DNA of 64,000 nt from Mycobacterium sp. Z3061 (GCF_031583025.1 NZ_CP134062.1:3844001-3908000); one strand, 5' to 3'; counted from the stretch's first letter, positions 21,625-34,357 are shown. A program made the numbers and translations. The notes: a model not told the origin generated them from the sequence alone.

Positions 21625-23549
21625 GTAGCTCCTTCATTTCGCCCGATAGACGTTCTGTCGCCCTCGTCGGACTGGCCTTCGTTCGCAGTCTCAACGTGTG
21701 CCGTCGCTGATTCGTTCGCAACTTCCTCGTTGTCCGTTTCAGCTGACGGCGTATCGGAATTGTCAGGTTCGCCCGCCGGCCCCGACCGCCTTCGCAACCG
21801 AGGGCGCCTCGGACGTGGGAACCAGCCGGAGGAAGAACTATTGTGCCGTATCGCGAAGACGATCACCGCGCCAGCTGCCCCGACCAGCACCCATTGCAGT
21901 ATCGGAGCCCACCGGGTGGCGGGTGTGAGCCTGGTCTTGAGGCGCACCGGGATATCGATGTAGTCGGGAGTGAAGAAGTCGGTGCGCTTGAGCTCGGCTC
22001 CGTCCGGGGCGATCACGGCGCTGATTCCGGTGGTGCCGGCCACCAGGACGTACCGGTCATGCTCGACGGCGCGGACCTTGGCGAATGCCAGCTGTTGCTC
22101 ACTCATCGCCTTGGTGAAGGTGGCGTTGTTGCTGGGCACGGTCAGCAACTGCGCGCCATTGAGGACGGAGTTGCGCGCCGCGCGGTCGAAGACCACTTCC
22201 CAGCAGGTGGCGACGCCGACGGGGATGCCGGAGATGTGCACGGTGCCGGTACCGGGCACGGGGACGAAGTAGCCGGCGCGGTCGGCGTAACCGGAGAGAT
22301 GCCGGAACAGCCACCGCATCGGCAGGTACTCGCCGAACGGCTGCACGATCGCCTTGTCGTGCCGGTCAGCGGGCCCGGTGCCGGGGTTCCAGACGATCAT
22401 CGTGTTGGTGTACTCGGGGTTGTCGTTCGTGCTGCCCGGCTTCGCGAGCAGCGTGCCGATCAGGATCGGCGCCCCGATGGCGTCGGCGGCCTTGGAGATC
22501 TCCTGTCCGGCGTCGGGGTTGACGAACGGATCGATGTCCGAGGAGTTCTCCGGCCAGATGACGAACCGGGGTTGCGGCGCCAGGCCGGCCCGCACGTCTT
22601 CGGCCAGCCGCAGCGTTTGGCTGACGTGGTTGTCCAGCACTGCGCGGCGCTGCGAGTTGAATTCGAGGCCGAGCCGGGGCACGTTGCCCTGCACGACGGC
22701 GACGGTGACTGTCGGTTCACCGCCTGACCCGACGCCCGCGTGCCGTACCTGCGGCCAGACCAGGATGGCGGCCAATAACACCAGGCAGATCGTGATGCCG
22801 GGCAACATGACGGCCGGCGGTTGGGATTGGTCTCGGGGCGTGGCGGTGCCGCGGCCGGCTCCAAACCACTTCCCGATCTCGATTGCGATCGCCGTGAGGC
22901 TGGCACCGATCAGAACCACCGCAACCGACAACAGCGGGACGCCGCCGAGCTGAGCCAGCGGCAGTAGCGGGCCTTCGGCCTGACTGAAGGCAACCGCTCC
23001 CCACGGGAATCCGCCGAATGGAAAAGTGCATTTGAGCCACTCCTGGGCGCCCCAGAGCACCGCGAACCAGATCTGCCATCCGGGCAGTTGCCGCACCACC
23101 ACCGCACACAGGCCGAATAGAGCTGGGTAGGTTGCGCACACCGCCGCCAGTACCAGCCACGGCATGTCACCCACCAGCGTGCTGATCCACGGCAACAGCG
23201 GCAGGTAGAACACGACACCGAACAGGAAGCCGTAGCCCAGCCCACCCGCCGGGGTGGTCGTGGGATACTTGAGCACCCAGCTCAGCAGGGCGATGGCGAC
23301 CACGGCGGCCCACCACCAACTCAGCGGCGGGAAACTCGCATACATGAGCAGCCCGCCGGCGAGCGTGGCGGTCAGTCGCGTCAGCCTCGGGCGCAGCCGG
23401 TCCCAGGCGGCCGGGGTCCGCGCCATCCCGCGGCGGGCCAGCCCGCCGAGCCGGGCCGGGACGCTGGGCCGAGCCGCTGGCAACTGCTCCGGTTCGGTCT
23501 CCAGCGAATCACTCGTCGTTTGCTCTTGGTCCGGCGTGCCGTCAGCCAT
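21621..23549 (-). CDS. lnt: Apolipoprotein N-acyltransferase (Ppm1 D1 domain as a separate gene)
   Basis: This 642-aa membrane enzyme adds the third acyl chain to the N-terminal Cys of lipoproteins. ATG 23549 ([10 protein letters not shown]) overlaps the end of the upstream amidohydrolase by 8 nt. A Glu/Pro-rich cytosolic start is followed by several membrane helices (about 60-250: [45 protein letters not shown]). A nitrilase domain follows with Glu in WPENSSD, Lys in [16 protein letters not shown] and nucleophile Cys in [12 protein letters not shown] further hydrophobic segment lies near 590. The C-terminal tail is very acidic ([17 protein letters not shown]). In M. tuberculosis the same domains are fused as Ppm1; in this genome they are two overlapping genes. 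Confidence 0.93.
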   Translation of the reverse strand: MADGTPDQEQTTSDSLETEPEQLPAARPSVPARLGGLARRGMARTPAAWDRLRPRLTRLTATLAGGLLMYASFPPLSWWWAAVVAIALLSWVLKYPTTTPAGGLGYGFLFGVVFYLPLLPWISTLVGDMPWLVLAAVCATYPALFGLCAVVVRQLPGWQIWFAVLWGAQEWLKCTFPFGGFPWGAVAFSQAEGPLLPLAQLGGVPLLSVAVVLIGASLTAIAIEIGKWFGAGRGTATPRDQSQPPAVMLPGITICLVLLAAILVWPQVRHAGVGSGGEPTVTVAVVQGNVPRLGLEFNSQRRAVLDNHVSQTLRLAEDVRAGLAPQPRFVIWPENSSDIDPFVNPDAGQEISKAADAIGAPILIGTLLAKPGSTNDNPEYTNTMIVWNPGTGPADRHDKAIVQPFGEYLPMRWLFRHLSGYADRAGYFVPVPGTGTVHISGIPVGVATCWEVVFDRAARNSVLNGAQLLTVPSNNATFTKAMSEQQLAFAKVRAVEHDRYVLVAGTTGISAVIAPDGAELKRTDFFTPDYIDIPVRLKTRLTPATRWAPILQWVLVGAAGAVIVFAIRHNSSSSGWFPRPRRPRLRRRSGPAGEPDNSDTPSAETDNEEVANESATAHVETANEGQSDEGDRTSIGRNEGAT

Positions 23550-25140
23550 AGATGACCGAACCCCGGTGCACGGTTTGACGGCACTGCGGCAGGGTGTCGT
23601 TGTCGTCCAGCCGGGGTAGTGCGGGGACCCGGGAACGCGGGTCGGTGGACCAGCGTTGGACGGCGTCGCGCGGCGCGCTGACGTCGAGGACGCCCGCGTC
23701 CCACACCGCGTAGGAGGCCGGCGCGCCGGGGACCAGGGTGCCGGACACTCCGTCGCGGACGCCACCGGCCCGCCAGCCGCCGCGGGTTGCCGCGGCGAAT
23801 GCCGCGCGTGCCGACACCGCGCTGCCGGGAGTGCGGTGGTGGATCGCGGCGCGCACACCGGCCCACGGCTGGAAACCGGTGACGGGCGCGTCAGAGCCGA
23901 AGGCGAGGGGCACGCCTTGCGATGCTAACAGCGCCAGCGGGTTGAGCCGGCAACCTCGCTCGGGGCCGAGTCGCTGCGCATACATGCCTTCCCGGCCGCC
24001 CCACAGCGCGTCGAAATTGGGCTGGACACTGGCGATGACGCCCCAGGCTCCCAACTTGGCGGCCTGTTCTGCGGTGACCATTTCCAGGTGCTCCAACCGG
24101 TGTCCGCACCGAGCGACGGCAGCCACCCCGAGGTCGTCCACGACCCGCGTGAAGGCGTCGACCACCGTGGTGACCGCCGCATCGCCGATGACGTGGAAAC
24201 CGGCAGTCACACCCGCTTCGGTGCACGCGCGGACGTGAGCCTCGATCGCCTGCGGGTCGAGATGACGGGTGCCGGTGCAACCAGGCGCGTCGGCATAGGG
24301 TTCGTGCAGCCACGCGGTGCGCGACCCCAATGCACCGTCGATGAACAGATCGCCCGCCAACCCCCGGGCGCCGGTCTCGGCGATCAGGGCGCGGGCCTCG
24401 GCGGCGGTGGTCACCGGCTCACCCCAGTACCCGATGACCTCGACGCCCTCGCTGAGTCGACGCAGGGCGTGCCAGTCGTCGAGCCCGCCGATCTGCGGCC
24501 CGGCGCATTCGTGGACTGCGACGACGCCCGACGCGGCCAGCGCTTGCAGTGCGGCCAGGCGGGCCTCGGCGAGTTGATCGTCGGTCAACAGGCCGCGGGC
24601 GACCGCCCGGACCTGGTGATGCGCATCGCCGGTCAGTGGCTGCCCAGCGGCGAACCCGGCCGCCGCGGTCAGGCCGGGCACGAGCCGCCTCAGAGCGGTA
24701 GAGGCCAGCGCGGAGTGCACGTCGACGCGGGTCAGATAGGCAGGACGGTCGCCGAGGACCCGGTCGAGGTCCTCGGTGCTGGGCGCGGTGTTCTCCGGCC
24801 ACGCCGACTCGTCCCAGCCATGGCCCCACACCGGCCGACCCGGGTGAGCCGCCGCATGGTCGGCGACCATCTGCAGAAATTGCGCCCGGGAACCGGCGGC
24901 CCGCAGATCCAGCCCGCTGATGGCCAAACCCGTTGCGCTCAAATGGATGTGGCTGTCCACGAAGCCTGGGGCCACGAACGCGCCGGCGAGGTCCTGGACG
25001 TCGGCGTCGGGGAATTGTCGACGACCCACCTCATCGCTGCCCAGCCACGCGATGACATCACCCCGCACGGCCATCGCGGTGGCGTCGGGATGACTCGGGC
25101 TGTGCACCCGGCCGTTCACGAGCAGCGTGGTAGACGTCAC
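23542..25140 (-). CDS. Amidohydrolase family protein (YtcJ-like, Amidohydro_3)
   Basis: This is a 532-aa metal-dependent hydrolase of the amidohydrolase superfamily. The metal-binding GFVDSHIHL is near residue 60. Further His/Asp ligands appear in [16 protein letters not shown] (about 275) and [10 protein letters not shown] (about 400). An N-terminal beta-sandwich segment ([12 protein letters not shown]) is typical. YtcJ-type proteins hydrolyse amide or formamide bonds, but this substrate is unknown. Placement upstream of lnt/ppm1 matches Rv2052c. The lnt start lies inside its last codons, which suggests coupled expression. Confidence 0.85.
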   Translation of the reverse strand: MTSTTLLVNGRVHSPSHPDATAMAVRGDVIAWLGSDEVGRRQFPDADVQDLAGAFVAPGFVDSHIHLSATGLAISGLDLRAAGSRAQFLQMVADHAAAHPGRPVWGHGWDESAWPENTAPSTEDLDRVLGDRPAYLTRVDVHSALASTALRRLVPGLTAAAGFAAGQPLTGDAHHQVRAVARGLLTDDQLAEARLAALQALAASGVVAVHECAGPQIGGLDDWHALRRLSEGVEVIGYWGEPVTTAAEARALIAETGARGLAGDLFIDGALGSRTAWLHEPYADAPGCTGTRHLDPQAIEAHVRACTEAGVTAGFHVIGDAAVTTVVDAFTRVVDDLGVAAVARCGHRLEHLEMVTAEQAAKLGAWGVIASVQPNFDALWGGREGMYAQRLGPERGCRLNPLALLASQGVPLAFGSDAPVTGFQPWAGVRAAIHHRTPGSAVSARAAFAAATRGGWRAGGVRDGVSGTLVPGAPASYAVWDAGVLDVSAPRDAVQRWSTDPRSRVPALPRLDDNDTLPQCRQTVHRGSVIYG

Positions 25141-25177
25141 GGCAAAACCCTAGATGGCGGGCGGAAAGCCTGAATAG

Positions 25178-25672
25178 CTACCGTGGCGGCTGGTCCGCGC
25201 CCGGCGCGCGGGTCAGGGTCGGCGGCTCGCCGTCGATGACGTCGATCACCTCACCGTCGATGTAGTCCCGACGCGGCATGTCGGCCGGGGTGGCGCCCAC
25301 CAGCGGGACGCGCCGGAGGAATCCGCGCAGGGCGACGGCGGTGAGGGCCGGACGTGCGGCCGCCCGGATCGGCGGCACCAGCAGCAACAGCCCCAGCAGC
25401 GTGGTGGCCAATCCGGGGACGACAACCAGCCCGGTCGCCAGCGCGGTCAGCGCACCGTCACTGAGCGCGGCACGCGGTTCCTGCACACCGGACCGCAGCT
25501 GCATGAACTGCCGGGTGAGCTGCAGCCCGCCCATCGGAGCCCCCAGGCCCAGTCCCAGGACCAGGGTGCCGAGCAGCACCACAACGGTCCAGCCGACGCC
25601 GATCGCCGCCGCCAGCCCGACAGTCACCATGAGCTCGACGACGGCATAGATGAGAAACAGCCGTCCAACCAT
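25178..25672 (-). CDS. fxsA: FxsA family membrane protein
   Basis: The 164-aa membrane protein starts at ATG 25672 (MVGRLFLIYAVVELMVTVGLAAAIG), which gives a clean first helix; the upstream in-frame ATG (25696) adds a basic tail and is less likely. Helices follow at VVVLLGTLVLGLGLG and LTALATGLVVVPGLATTLLGLLLLVP, and the C-terminus is polar. FxsA (YtzA) proteins are small cytoplasmic-membrane proteins, named for suppression of F exclusion of phage T7 in E. coli; the mycobacterial role is unknown. It matches Rv2053c and is 37 bp from the amidohydrolase. Confidence 0.87.
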   Translation of the reverse strand: MVGRLFLIYAVVELMVTVGLAAAIGVGWTVVVLLGTLVLGLGLGAPMGGLQLTRQFMQLRSGVQEPRAALSDGALTALATGLVVVPGLATTLLGLLLLVPPIRAAARPALTAVALRGFLRRVPLVGATPADMPRRDYIDGEVIDVIDGEPPTLTRAPGADQPPR

Positions 25673-25744
25673 GAGACGCCAACGTCCGCGGTGCACGCCG
25701 GAGTTCCTCGAACGGTCGCGCCCCGGCTGCAGTTAGATGACGCT

Positions 25745-26437
25745 ATGACGACGATTGAGCTCAACACACCCGCCGGACCAATCGATGCGCTGTTGAATGT
25801 TCCCTCCGGTGAGGGGCCGTGGCCGGGAGTGGTGATAGTCCACGACGCGATCGGCTACGCACCGGATAACGAGGCGGTGTCGCAGCGGGTGGCTCGCGCG
25901 GGCTACGTGGCGCTCACGCCGAACCTTTATGCGCGGGGCGGCCGGGCGCGGTGCATCACCCGGGTGATGCGGGACGTGCTCACCAAACACGGTCCGGCCA
26001 TCGACGACGTCATGGCGGCGCGCGAGCATTTGCTGGGCATGCCCGAATGCTCCGGCCGGGTCGGCATCGCCGGCTTCTGCATGGGTGGCCAATTTGCTCT
26101 TGTACTGTCGCCCAAGGGTTTTGGTGCTTCCGCGCCGTTCTATGGGACGCCGCTGCCGCGCAAGCTCAGTGAGACACTGGACGGCGCCTGCCCGATAGTG
26201 GCCAGCTTCGGCAGCCGCGACCCGCTGGGAGTCGGCGCGGCGGAGCGACTGCGCAAAGTGACCACGGCCAAGAACATCACCGCCGACATCAAGTCCTATC
26301 GCGGCGCCGGGCACAGCTTCGCCAACCAGCTGCCCGCCCAGCCACTGTTGCGTGTCACCGGGTTCGGCTACGACGACGCCGCCACTGAAGACGCCTGGCG
26401 CCGGGTGTTCGCATTCTTCGGCGAGCACCTGGGATGA
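25745..26437 (+). CDS. Dienelactone hydrolase family protein
   Basis: This 230-aa alpha/beta hydrolase starts at ATG 25745 (MTTIELNTPAGPIDALL). The dienelactone-hydrolase nucleophile Cys sits in GFCMGGQFAL (about residue 113), with an acid in FGSRDPLG (about 160) and the His in GAGHSFANQ (about 195). Members open dienelactone rings or cleave related esters; the native substrate is unknown. It is divergent from fxsA and matches Rv2054. Its stop overlaps the next start as ATGA, so the following secreted protein is coexpressed. Confidence 0.88.
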   Translation: MTTIELNTPAGPIDALLNVPSGEGPWPGVVIVHDAIGYAPDNEAVSQRVARAGYVALTPNLYARGGRARCITRVMRDVLTKHGPAIDDVMAAREHLLGMPECSGRVGIAGFCMGGQFALVLSPKGFGASAPFYGTPLPRKLSETLDGACPIVASFGSRDPLGVGAAERLRKVTTAKNITADIKSYRGAGHSFANQLPAQPLLRVTGFGYDDAATEDAWRRVFAFFGEHLG

Positions 26438-26958
26438 CCCGGGTGCGCTGGGCCGGTGCCTGCTCGGCTGCCCTGGCCCTGGCCCTGGTCGCGGTCGCCC
26501 ACGGCCGGGCCGACGCCGAGCAGTTCACCGCTGCTGAGCAGCAGGTCATCGCAGTGCTGCCGCCCGGGTACAGCGCTGCCTCGTGCAGCCGGGCCGACAA
26601 TGCCTTTGCGGCGGGGATCGCGAGCCTGGACTGCACCGATGACCTGCACACCGATACGCCGGACTATGCGCGCTTCACGCTGTATGACTCTTTGGACGCG
26701 CTGACGGCCGACTTCTACGCCAGCGTGGGGAGCATGTCGGTGTCGTCCTGCCCGGGTGCGAATGCCTCGCCGGGCACCTGGAATTACGGACCGCACCTAG
26801 CCAGTCCCGGCGGCAAGGTCGTATGCGGAATCGTCGAGGATCAGCCGGTTGTCGCCTGGACCCGCGACTCCCAGCTGCTGCTGGCGACGGTCGACGGCGG
26901 GCCGGACCTCGGCGAGCTGTACCAGTGGTGGCAGCGCTACGGCGCCGCAACGGGTTGA
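26434..26958 (+). CDS. Secreted protein of unknown function
   Basis: This is a 174-aa exported protein. Residues 1 to about 28 form a Sec signal peptide (MTRVRWAGACSAALALALVAVAHGRADA) ending in an AxA-type site. The mature part has four Cys (SCSRAD, LDCTDD, SCPGAN, VVCGIV), likely two disulfides, and ends with LLLATVDGGPDLGELYQWW. The pattern recalls extracytoplasmic sensor-like domains found in mycobacterial exported proteins, but no family is assigned with confidence. It overlaps the dienelactone hydrolase by 4 nt. In M. tuberculosis this position holds the Rv2055c-Rv2060 block instead. Confidence 0.75.
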   Translation: MTRVRWAGACSAALALALVAVAHGRADAEQFTAAEQQVIAVLPPGYSAASCSRADNAFAAGIASLDCTDDLHTDTPDYARFTLYDSLDALTADFYASVGSMSVSSCPGANASPGTWNYGPHLASPGGKVVCGIVEDQPVVAWTRDSQLLLATVDGGPDLGELYQWWQRYGAATG

Positions 26959-26975
26959 GTCGCTGGTGCTTCTGG

Positions 26976-27365
26976 CTATGCCACTCGCAGCTCGAGGCCC
27001 ACGTTGTTGTCCATGCCGCCGCGCAGCTTGCTGAAAAGATTGAAGACCTTGCCGATGATGCCGTAGCGCTTCCCGATCGCGTCATAGACGAGCTTCGTCT
27101 GCGACTTGTCGAGAATGGCCGCGGTGCCGTCGACCGGTTCGCTCTTGGGGCGACCGCGCATGTCGCAGATCGCCAGTTGCACGTGCGGCGTGTTGCGAAT
27201 TCGCTTGACCTTCCACGACTTTCCCTCGGTGATGACCAGCAGGCGGTCGCCGCTCTCCTTGTCCAAAGCGGCCCAGACGGGGACCGGCTTGGGCCGGCCG
27301 TCCTTGGTGAAGGTGGTGAGCAGGATGTATTGCGCTTTGGCCAGGTCGGCGAAGGTGGGTGTCAC
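26976..27365 (-). CDS. PPOX-class F420/flavin-dependent oxidoreductase (Rv2061c-like)
   Basis: This 129-aa protein of the split-barrel pyridoxamine-phosphate-oxidase-like fold starts at GTG 27365 (VTPTFADLAKAQYILLTTF). The longer open frame runs into a hairpin and is rejected. Motifs are KDGRPKPVPVWAALD, LLVITEGKSWKVKRIRNTPHVQLAICDMRG and the C-terminal TKLVYDAIGKRYGIIGKVFNLFSKLR, typical of the class often annotated as F420-dependent. The cofactor is inferred from the family. It converges on the secreted protein gene and sits where Rv2061c does relative to cobN. Confidence 0.85.
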   Translation of the reverse strand: MTPTFADLAKAQYILLTTFTKDGRPKPVPVWAALDKESGDRLLVITEGKSWKVKRIRNTPHVQLAICDMRGRPKSEPVDGTAAILDKSQTKLVYDAIGKRYGIIGKVFNLFSKLRGGMDNNVGLELRVA

Positions 27366-27394
27366 GGGTGTCAATTTACCTGGCCGTGGCCTGC

Positions 27395-27452
27395 CGAGCA
27401 GACGCGAAATCGCACCCGGAAGGGCTTCCGGGTGCGATTTCGCGTCTGTTCG
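27395..27452. repeat. Long hairpin inverted repeat (GAGCAGACGC family)
   Basis: A 24-bp perfect inverted repeat (27399-27422 with 27425-27448) is extended to about 28 bp with one G.T pair; the turn is 2 nt. The outer ends read CGAGCAGACGC and GCGTCTG. It lies between the divergent starts of the PPOX gene and the SDR, not at a gene end, so a plain terminator role is odd. The same outer ends recur at 30457-30516 with a different interior. Confidence 0.85.
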
Positions 27453-27508
27453 CGGGGCTAGGTGGTGGACCAAGGCACAATCGCACACTGAGCGACGGAG
27501 GAGCTTGC

Positions 27509-28312
27509 ATGGATCTGGGCTTTGCGGGATCGACCGCGGTGGTCACGGGCGGCAGTAAAGGGATGGGCCTGGCCATCGCCGAGACACTGGCGGCCGAAGG
27601 AGCCAGCGTGGCCGTGATGGCGCGGGGTCAGCAGGCACTCGATGCGGCGGTGGCGTCGCTGCGCTCAGCCGGGGCTCGGGACGCGGTAGGGATCAGCGTG
27701 GACATGGCCGACGCCGACTCGATCGCCGCGGGCTTCGCCGCCGTGGGCGAACGGTGGGGGCGACTGAACTGCGTGGTGCACACCATCGGACCCGCTGACG
27801 GTTATTTCGAGCAGATGGACGACGCCGACTGGGACGCGGCGTTTGCCTTGGGCACCATGTCGGCGGTGCGATCAATCCGCGCCGCGCTGCCTCTGCTGCG
27901 GTCCGCCGACTGGGCACGGATCGTCACCCTGGCGGCGCACTCGATCCAACGGCAGAGCCCACGTCTGGTCGCCTACACCGCGTCCAAGGCGGCGCTGGCC
28001 AGCGTCACCAAGAACTTGTCCAAAAGCCTTGCCGCGGAGGGCATTCTGGTCAATTGCGTGTGCCCGGGGACCATTGTGACGGCCAGCTTCACCGAGAACC
28101 TCAAGGACATCCTCGCCGCCGACGGGCTCGATGCCACCAACCCGTGGGACGTGATGAAGTGGATCGACACGAACTTCCACCACCCCTGTGACCTTGGACG
28201 CGCCGGGCTGCCCGAGGAGATCGCCTCCATCACCGCGTATCTGGCGTCTCGCCGCAACGGATATGTCACCGGGGCGACCGTGAACGTAGACGGCGGGTCG
28301 GATTTCATCTAG
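27509..28312 (+). CDS. Short-chain dehydrogenase/reductase
   Basis: This 267-aa NAD(P)-dependent SDR starts at ATG 27509 after GGAGGAGC. It carries the cofactor motif TGGSKGMG (about residue 12), the D of SVDMADAD, HTIGPADG in place of NNAG, a catalytic Tyr/Lys in YTASK (about 155) and a preceding Ser. The C-terminal GYVTGATVNVDGGSDF is the usual SDR end. The classical fold is clear; the substrate is unknown. In M. tuberculosis cobN follows Rv2061c directly, so this gene and the PE gene after it look like an insertion. Confidence 0.88.
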   Translation: MDLGFAGSTAVVTGGSKGMGLAIAETLAAEGASVAVMARGQQALDAAVASLRSAGARDAVGISVDMADADSIAAGFAAVGERWGRLNCVVHTIGPADGYFEQMDDADWDAAFALGTMSAVRSIRAALPLLRSADWARIVTLAAHSIQRQSPRLVAYTASKAALASVTKNLSKSLAAEGILVNCVCPGTIVTASFTENLKDILAADGLDATNPWDVMKWIDTNFHHPCDLGRAGLPEEIASITAYLASRRNGYVTGATVNVDGGSDFI

Positions 28313-28332
28313 GAGACCGCCCGGCCAGTGAA

Positions 28333-28351
28333 CCGGGGTCACATTCCCCGG
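28333..28351 (+). terminator. Weak hairpin after the SDR
   Basis: CCGGGG and CCCCGG flank a 7-nt loop and are followed by AACTTTT, 20 nt downstream of the SDR stop. The 6-bp stem is short, so terminator activity is uncertain. Confidence 0.35.
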
Positions 28352-28490
28352 AACTTTTGGGTGGTTCGAGCCGACTTCTTCCGTGTGAGGGATTGCCCGC
28401 GGTCGTCTGTGCGCGCGATCTGCCTCCGCCGCAAGCTTTCCAGTTCCCGCACGAACGAGCTACGCACTACTGATCCATGGAGGAAATCAC

Positions 28491-30446
28491 GTGTCCTATG
28501 TGCTTGCAGCGCCCGAGTTGATGTCTCTGGCAGCAGCAGATCTCACCCAGCTGGGTTCGCAGGTCAGCGCAGCCGGCGCAGCGGCACACCAGGCCACGAC
28601 AGGGGTGCTGGCGGCGGCGGCCGATGAGGTGTCATCGGCTGTGGCGGCGCTGTTCGCCGGGCACGGCCTCGAGTTCCAATCGGCCAGCATCCAAGCCGCC
28701 ACGTTCCGGGACCGATTCGTTCAGCTGTTGAACAGCGCCGGCGCGAATTATGCCTCGGCCGAGGCGGCCGGCGCTTCGCTTCTGGGGATGGCGCCCAGCG
28801 TCGGCCTGCTGGGCCTGGGCAATGTCGGCGACCTCAACCTCGGTAGCGGCAACACCGGCAGTTACAACTTCGGCGATGGCAACCTGGGCAGCGGAAACTT
28901 CGGCAGCGGCAACCTGGGCAGCAACAACCTGGGCTTGGGCAACCTCGGTCTGTTCAACTTCGGTCTGGGCAATGCCGGCTATCTCAACGTGGGCTTCGGC
29001 AACGGGAGCCTGGCTCAGGCGGCTCTGGAAAACAAGATCTCGTCGATCAATTTCGGCAGTGCGAACCTCGGCACCTACAACTTCGGTGACGCGAACGTCG
29101 GCAACAACAACCTCGGTCTCGGCAACCTCGGCAACGGCAACTTCGGCGTCGGCAACAACGGCCTCAACAACGTCGGCTTCGGCAACATCGGCACCGGCAA
29201 CATCGGCATCGGTTTGTCCGGCAACAACCAGATCGGCATCGGTGGGCTCAACTGGAGTGGCAGCGGCGGGTGGAACATCGGGCTGGCCAACAGCGGTAGC
29301 TTCAATTTCGGTTTCGCCAATACCGGTGACAGCAACTGGGGGCTGGCCAACACCGGAAGCCACAACATCGGTATCGGTTTGACCGGTGAGAATCAGGTCG
29401 GCTTCGGCGGATTCAATTCCGGGACGGGCACTTCCGGCCTGTTCAACTCCGGAACCAACAACACCGGGTTCTTCAACTCCGGCGGCGGTAACTTCGGCGG
29501 CGGTCAGAACTGGGGTCTCTTCAACTCGGGCACAGCCAATTCCGGTGTGTTCAACGGGGGCAGCTTCGAGACGGGCCTGTTCAACGCCGGCGACCACAAC
29601 ACCGGCCTGTTCAACGCGGGCAGCTACAACACGGGAGTTCTGAACACCGGCTCGTTCAGCTTCGGTGCTCTGAACGCGGGCCAGGGCAATATGGGCCTGC
29701 TCAACCCGGGCACCGGCAACGTCGGCATCGAGAACTCCGGCACGTTCAACTCCGGCTTCGCCAACGCGGGCTACACGAACTTCGGCATCTACAACGCCGG
29801 CTACTCGAACATGGGGATCTTCGATTCGGGCTTCGGCAATGCCGGCGCCTTCAACTCCGGCGGTGTCGACTTGAACACGCTCACGGTCGGCGGCGGCAAT
29901 GTCGGTTTCTTCAACTCGGGTGCCCTGAACACCGGATTCTCGAACTCGGGGAACCTCAACACCGGGTTCTGGAACGGCGGCAGCGTCAACACCGGCTTCG
30001 GCAGCGCGGTCACGCAGGCCGGCACCGTCTCGGGCTTCGGCAATTCGGGCGACCACATCTCCGGCTTCTACAACATCGGCAGTTACAACGCCGGCTACGG
30101 CAATGCGGGCGAGTACAACTACGGGTTCGAGAACAAGGGGAACGGGCAGGGCGGCTCGATGATGCTGACCCCGGACCTGTCCCCGAATGTGGGATTCCTC
30201 AACACGGGTACCAACGGGGTGGGTTTCTTCAACACCGGCCAGTACAACGTGGGAATCTCCAACACAGGCTTCAGCGACGTCGGATACGGCAACGCGGGAA
30301 TGGTCAACACGGGGTTCCAGAACACCGGCAACTACAACGTCGGCTACGCCAACTCCGGCACCTGGAACTCGGGCTACCGCAACTCGGGCAATTACAACTC
30401 GGGCGGCTACAACGACAGCGACAACACCTCGGGATTCTTCCGGTAG
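28491..30446 (+). CDS. PE-domain protein with MPTR-like NxGxGN pentapeptide repeats
   Basis: This 651-aa protein starts at GTG 28491 after GGAGGAAAT. Residues 1 to about 95 are a PE domain (MSYVLAAPELMSLAAADLTQ; NYASAEAAGAS with the YxxxE secretion motif). The remaining roughly 550 residues are pentapeptide repeats such as NLGSGNFGSGN and GLFNSGTNNTGFFNSG, the MPTR type that normally follows a PPE domain. The end is NYNSGGYNDSDNTSGFF. A secreted or surface location through a type VII (ESX-5) system is inferred from the family. It belongs to an insertion between the Rv2061c-like gene and cobN and is followed by a strong hairpin. Confidence 0.9.
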   Translation: MSYVLAAPELMSLAAADLTQLGSQVSAAGAAAHQATTGVLAAAADEVSSAVAALFAGHGLEFQSASIQAATFRDRFVQLLNSAGANYASAEAAGASLLGMAPSVGLLGLGNVGDLNLGSGNTGSYNFGDGNLGSGNFGSGNLGSNNLGLGNLGLFNFGLGNAGYLNVGFGNGSLAQAALENKISSINFGSANLGTYNFGDANVGNNNLGLGNLGNGNFGVGNNGLNNVGFGNIGTGNIGIGLSGNNQIGIGGLNWSGSGGWNIGLANSGSFNFGFANTGDSNWGLANTGSHNIGIGLTGENQVGFGGFNSGTGTSGLFNSGTNNTGFFNSGGGNFGGGQNWGLFNSGTANSGVFNGGSFETGLFNAGDHNTGLFNAGSYNTGVLNTGSFSFGALNAGQGNMGLLNPGTGNVGIENSGTFNSGFANAGYTNFGIYNAGYSNMGIFDSGFGNAGAFNSGGVDLNTLTVGGGNVGFFNSGALNTGFSNSGNLNTGFWNGGSVNTGFGSAVTQAGTVSGFGNSGDHISGFYNIGSYNAGYGNAGEYNYGFENKGNGQGGSMMLTPDLSPNVGFLNTGTNGVGFFNTGQYNVGISNTGFSDVGYGNAGMVNTGFQNTGNYNVGYANSGTWNSGYRNSGNYNSGGYNDSDNTSGFFR

Positions 30447-30456
30447 CCGCCCCTGT

Positions 30457-30516
30457 GCGAGCAGACGCAAAAGCCCCCAAAAACCATTGGTTTTGGGGGC
30501 TTTTGCGTCTGCTCGC
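30457..30516. terminator. Bidirectional hairpin between the PE gene and cobN
   Basis: GCGAGCAGACGCAAAAGCCC at 30457 pairs with GGGCTTTTGCGTCTGCTCGC at 30497; the full arms give a nearly perfect stem with one bulged A and an ATT turn. It lies 10 bp past the PE stop and 9 bp before the cobN stop, so it can stop transcription from both sides. It shares its outer ends with the hairpin at 27395-27452. Confidence 0.85.
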
Positions 30517-30525
30517 CAGGCGAAA

Positions 30526-34098
<3,573 letters not shown>

Positions 34099-34154
34099 CC
34101 CTCATTCGTACCGCAGCGCGGTCGCGCTACCGAATCGGCACGTAGGGTTCCGGT

Positions 34155-34355
34155 ATGAGCAGGGGTTTCATCGTCACCTTCGCGGTCGGGTTGATCATCG
34201 CGCTGTTCGGTCTGATCTGGGCCCTGCAGGGATTCGGAGTGCTCGGCGGCAGCCCGATGAGCAACACCACCACCTGGTCCGTCATCGGTCCGATCACGGC
34301 GCTGGTCGGCGTGGCGATCGCGGTATTCAGTTGGCGGAAGCTGTCTTCGAAGTAG
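34155..34355 (+). CDS. Small two-helix membrane protein
   Basis: This 66-aa protein starts at ATG 34155 (MSRGFIVTFAVGLIIALFGLIWALQGFGVLGG). There are two hydrophobic helices (about 4-30 and 42-58) joined by a short polar stretch with SPMSNTTTW, and a positively charged C-terminus (SWRKLSSK). The hydrophobic pattern, start and position argue that it is real, though it is short. It is divergent from cobN (56 bp) and converges on the molybdopterin oxidoreductase 2 bp away. Function unknown. Confidence 0.7.
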   Translation: MSRGFIVTFAVGLIIALFGLIWALQGFGVLGGSPMSNTTTWSVIGPITALVGVAIAVFSWRKLSSK

Positions 34356-34357
34356 CC

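Noticed and set aside
23549..23858. N-terminal extension of the lnt frame
   Set aside because: Overlaps the end of the amidohydrolase by far more than the 8 nt given by the ATG at 23549, and the extension is Arg/Pro-rich without membrane or family features.
27399..27448. CRISPR-like or REP-type repeat array
   Set aside because: Only one hairpin is present there and there is no spacer-repeat pattern; the second related hairpin is 3 kb away.
28632..30470. 612-aa open frame on the minus strand opposite the PE gene
   Set aside because: It is the antisense of the MPTR repeats: its periodic VVVARV-type sequence arises from the repeated codons, and no ribosome site or family supports it.
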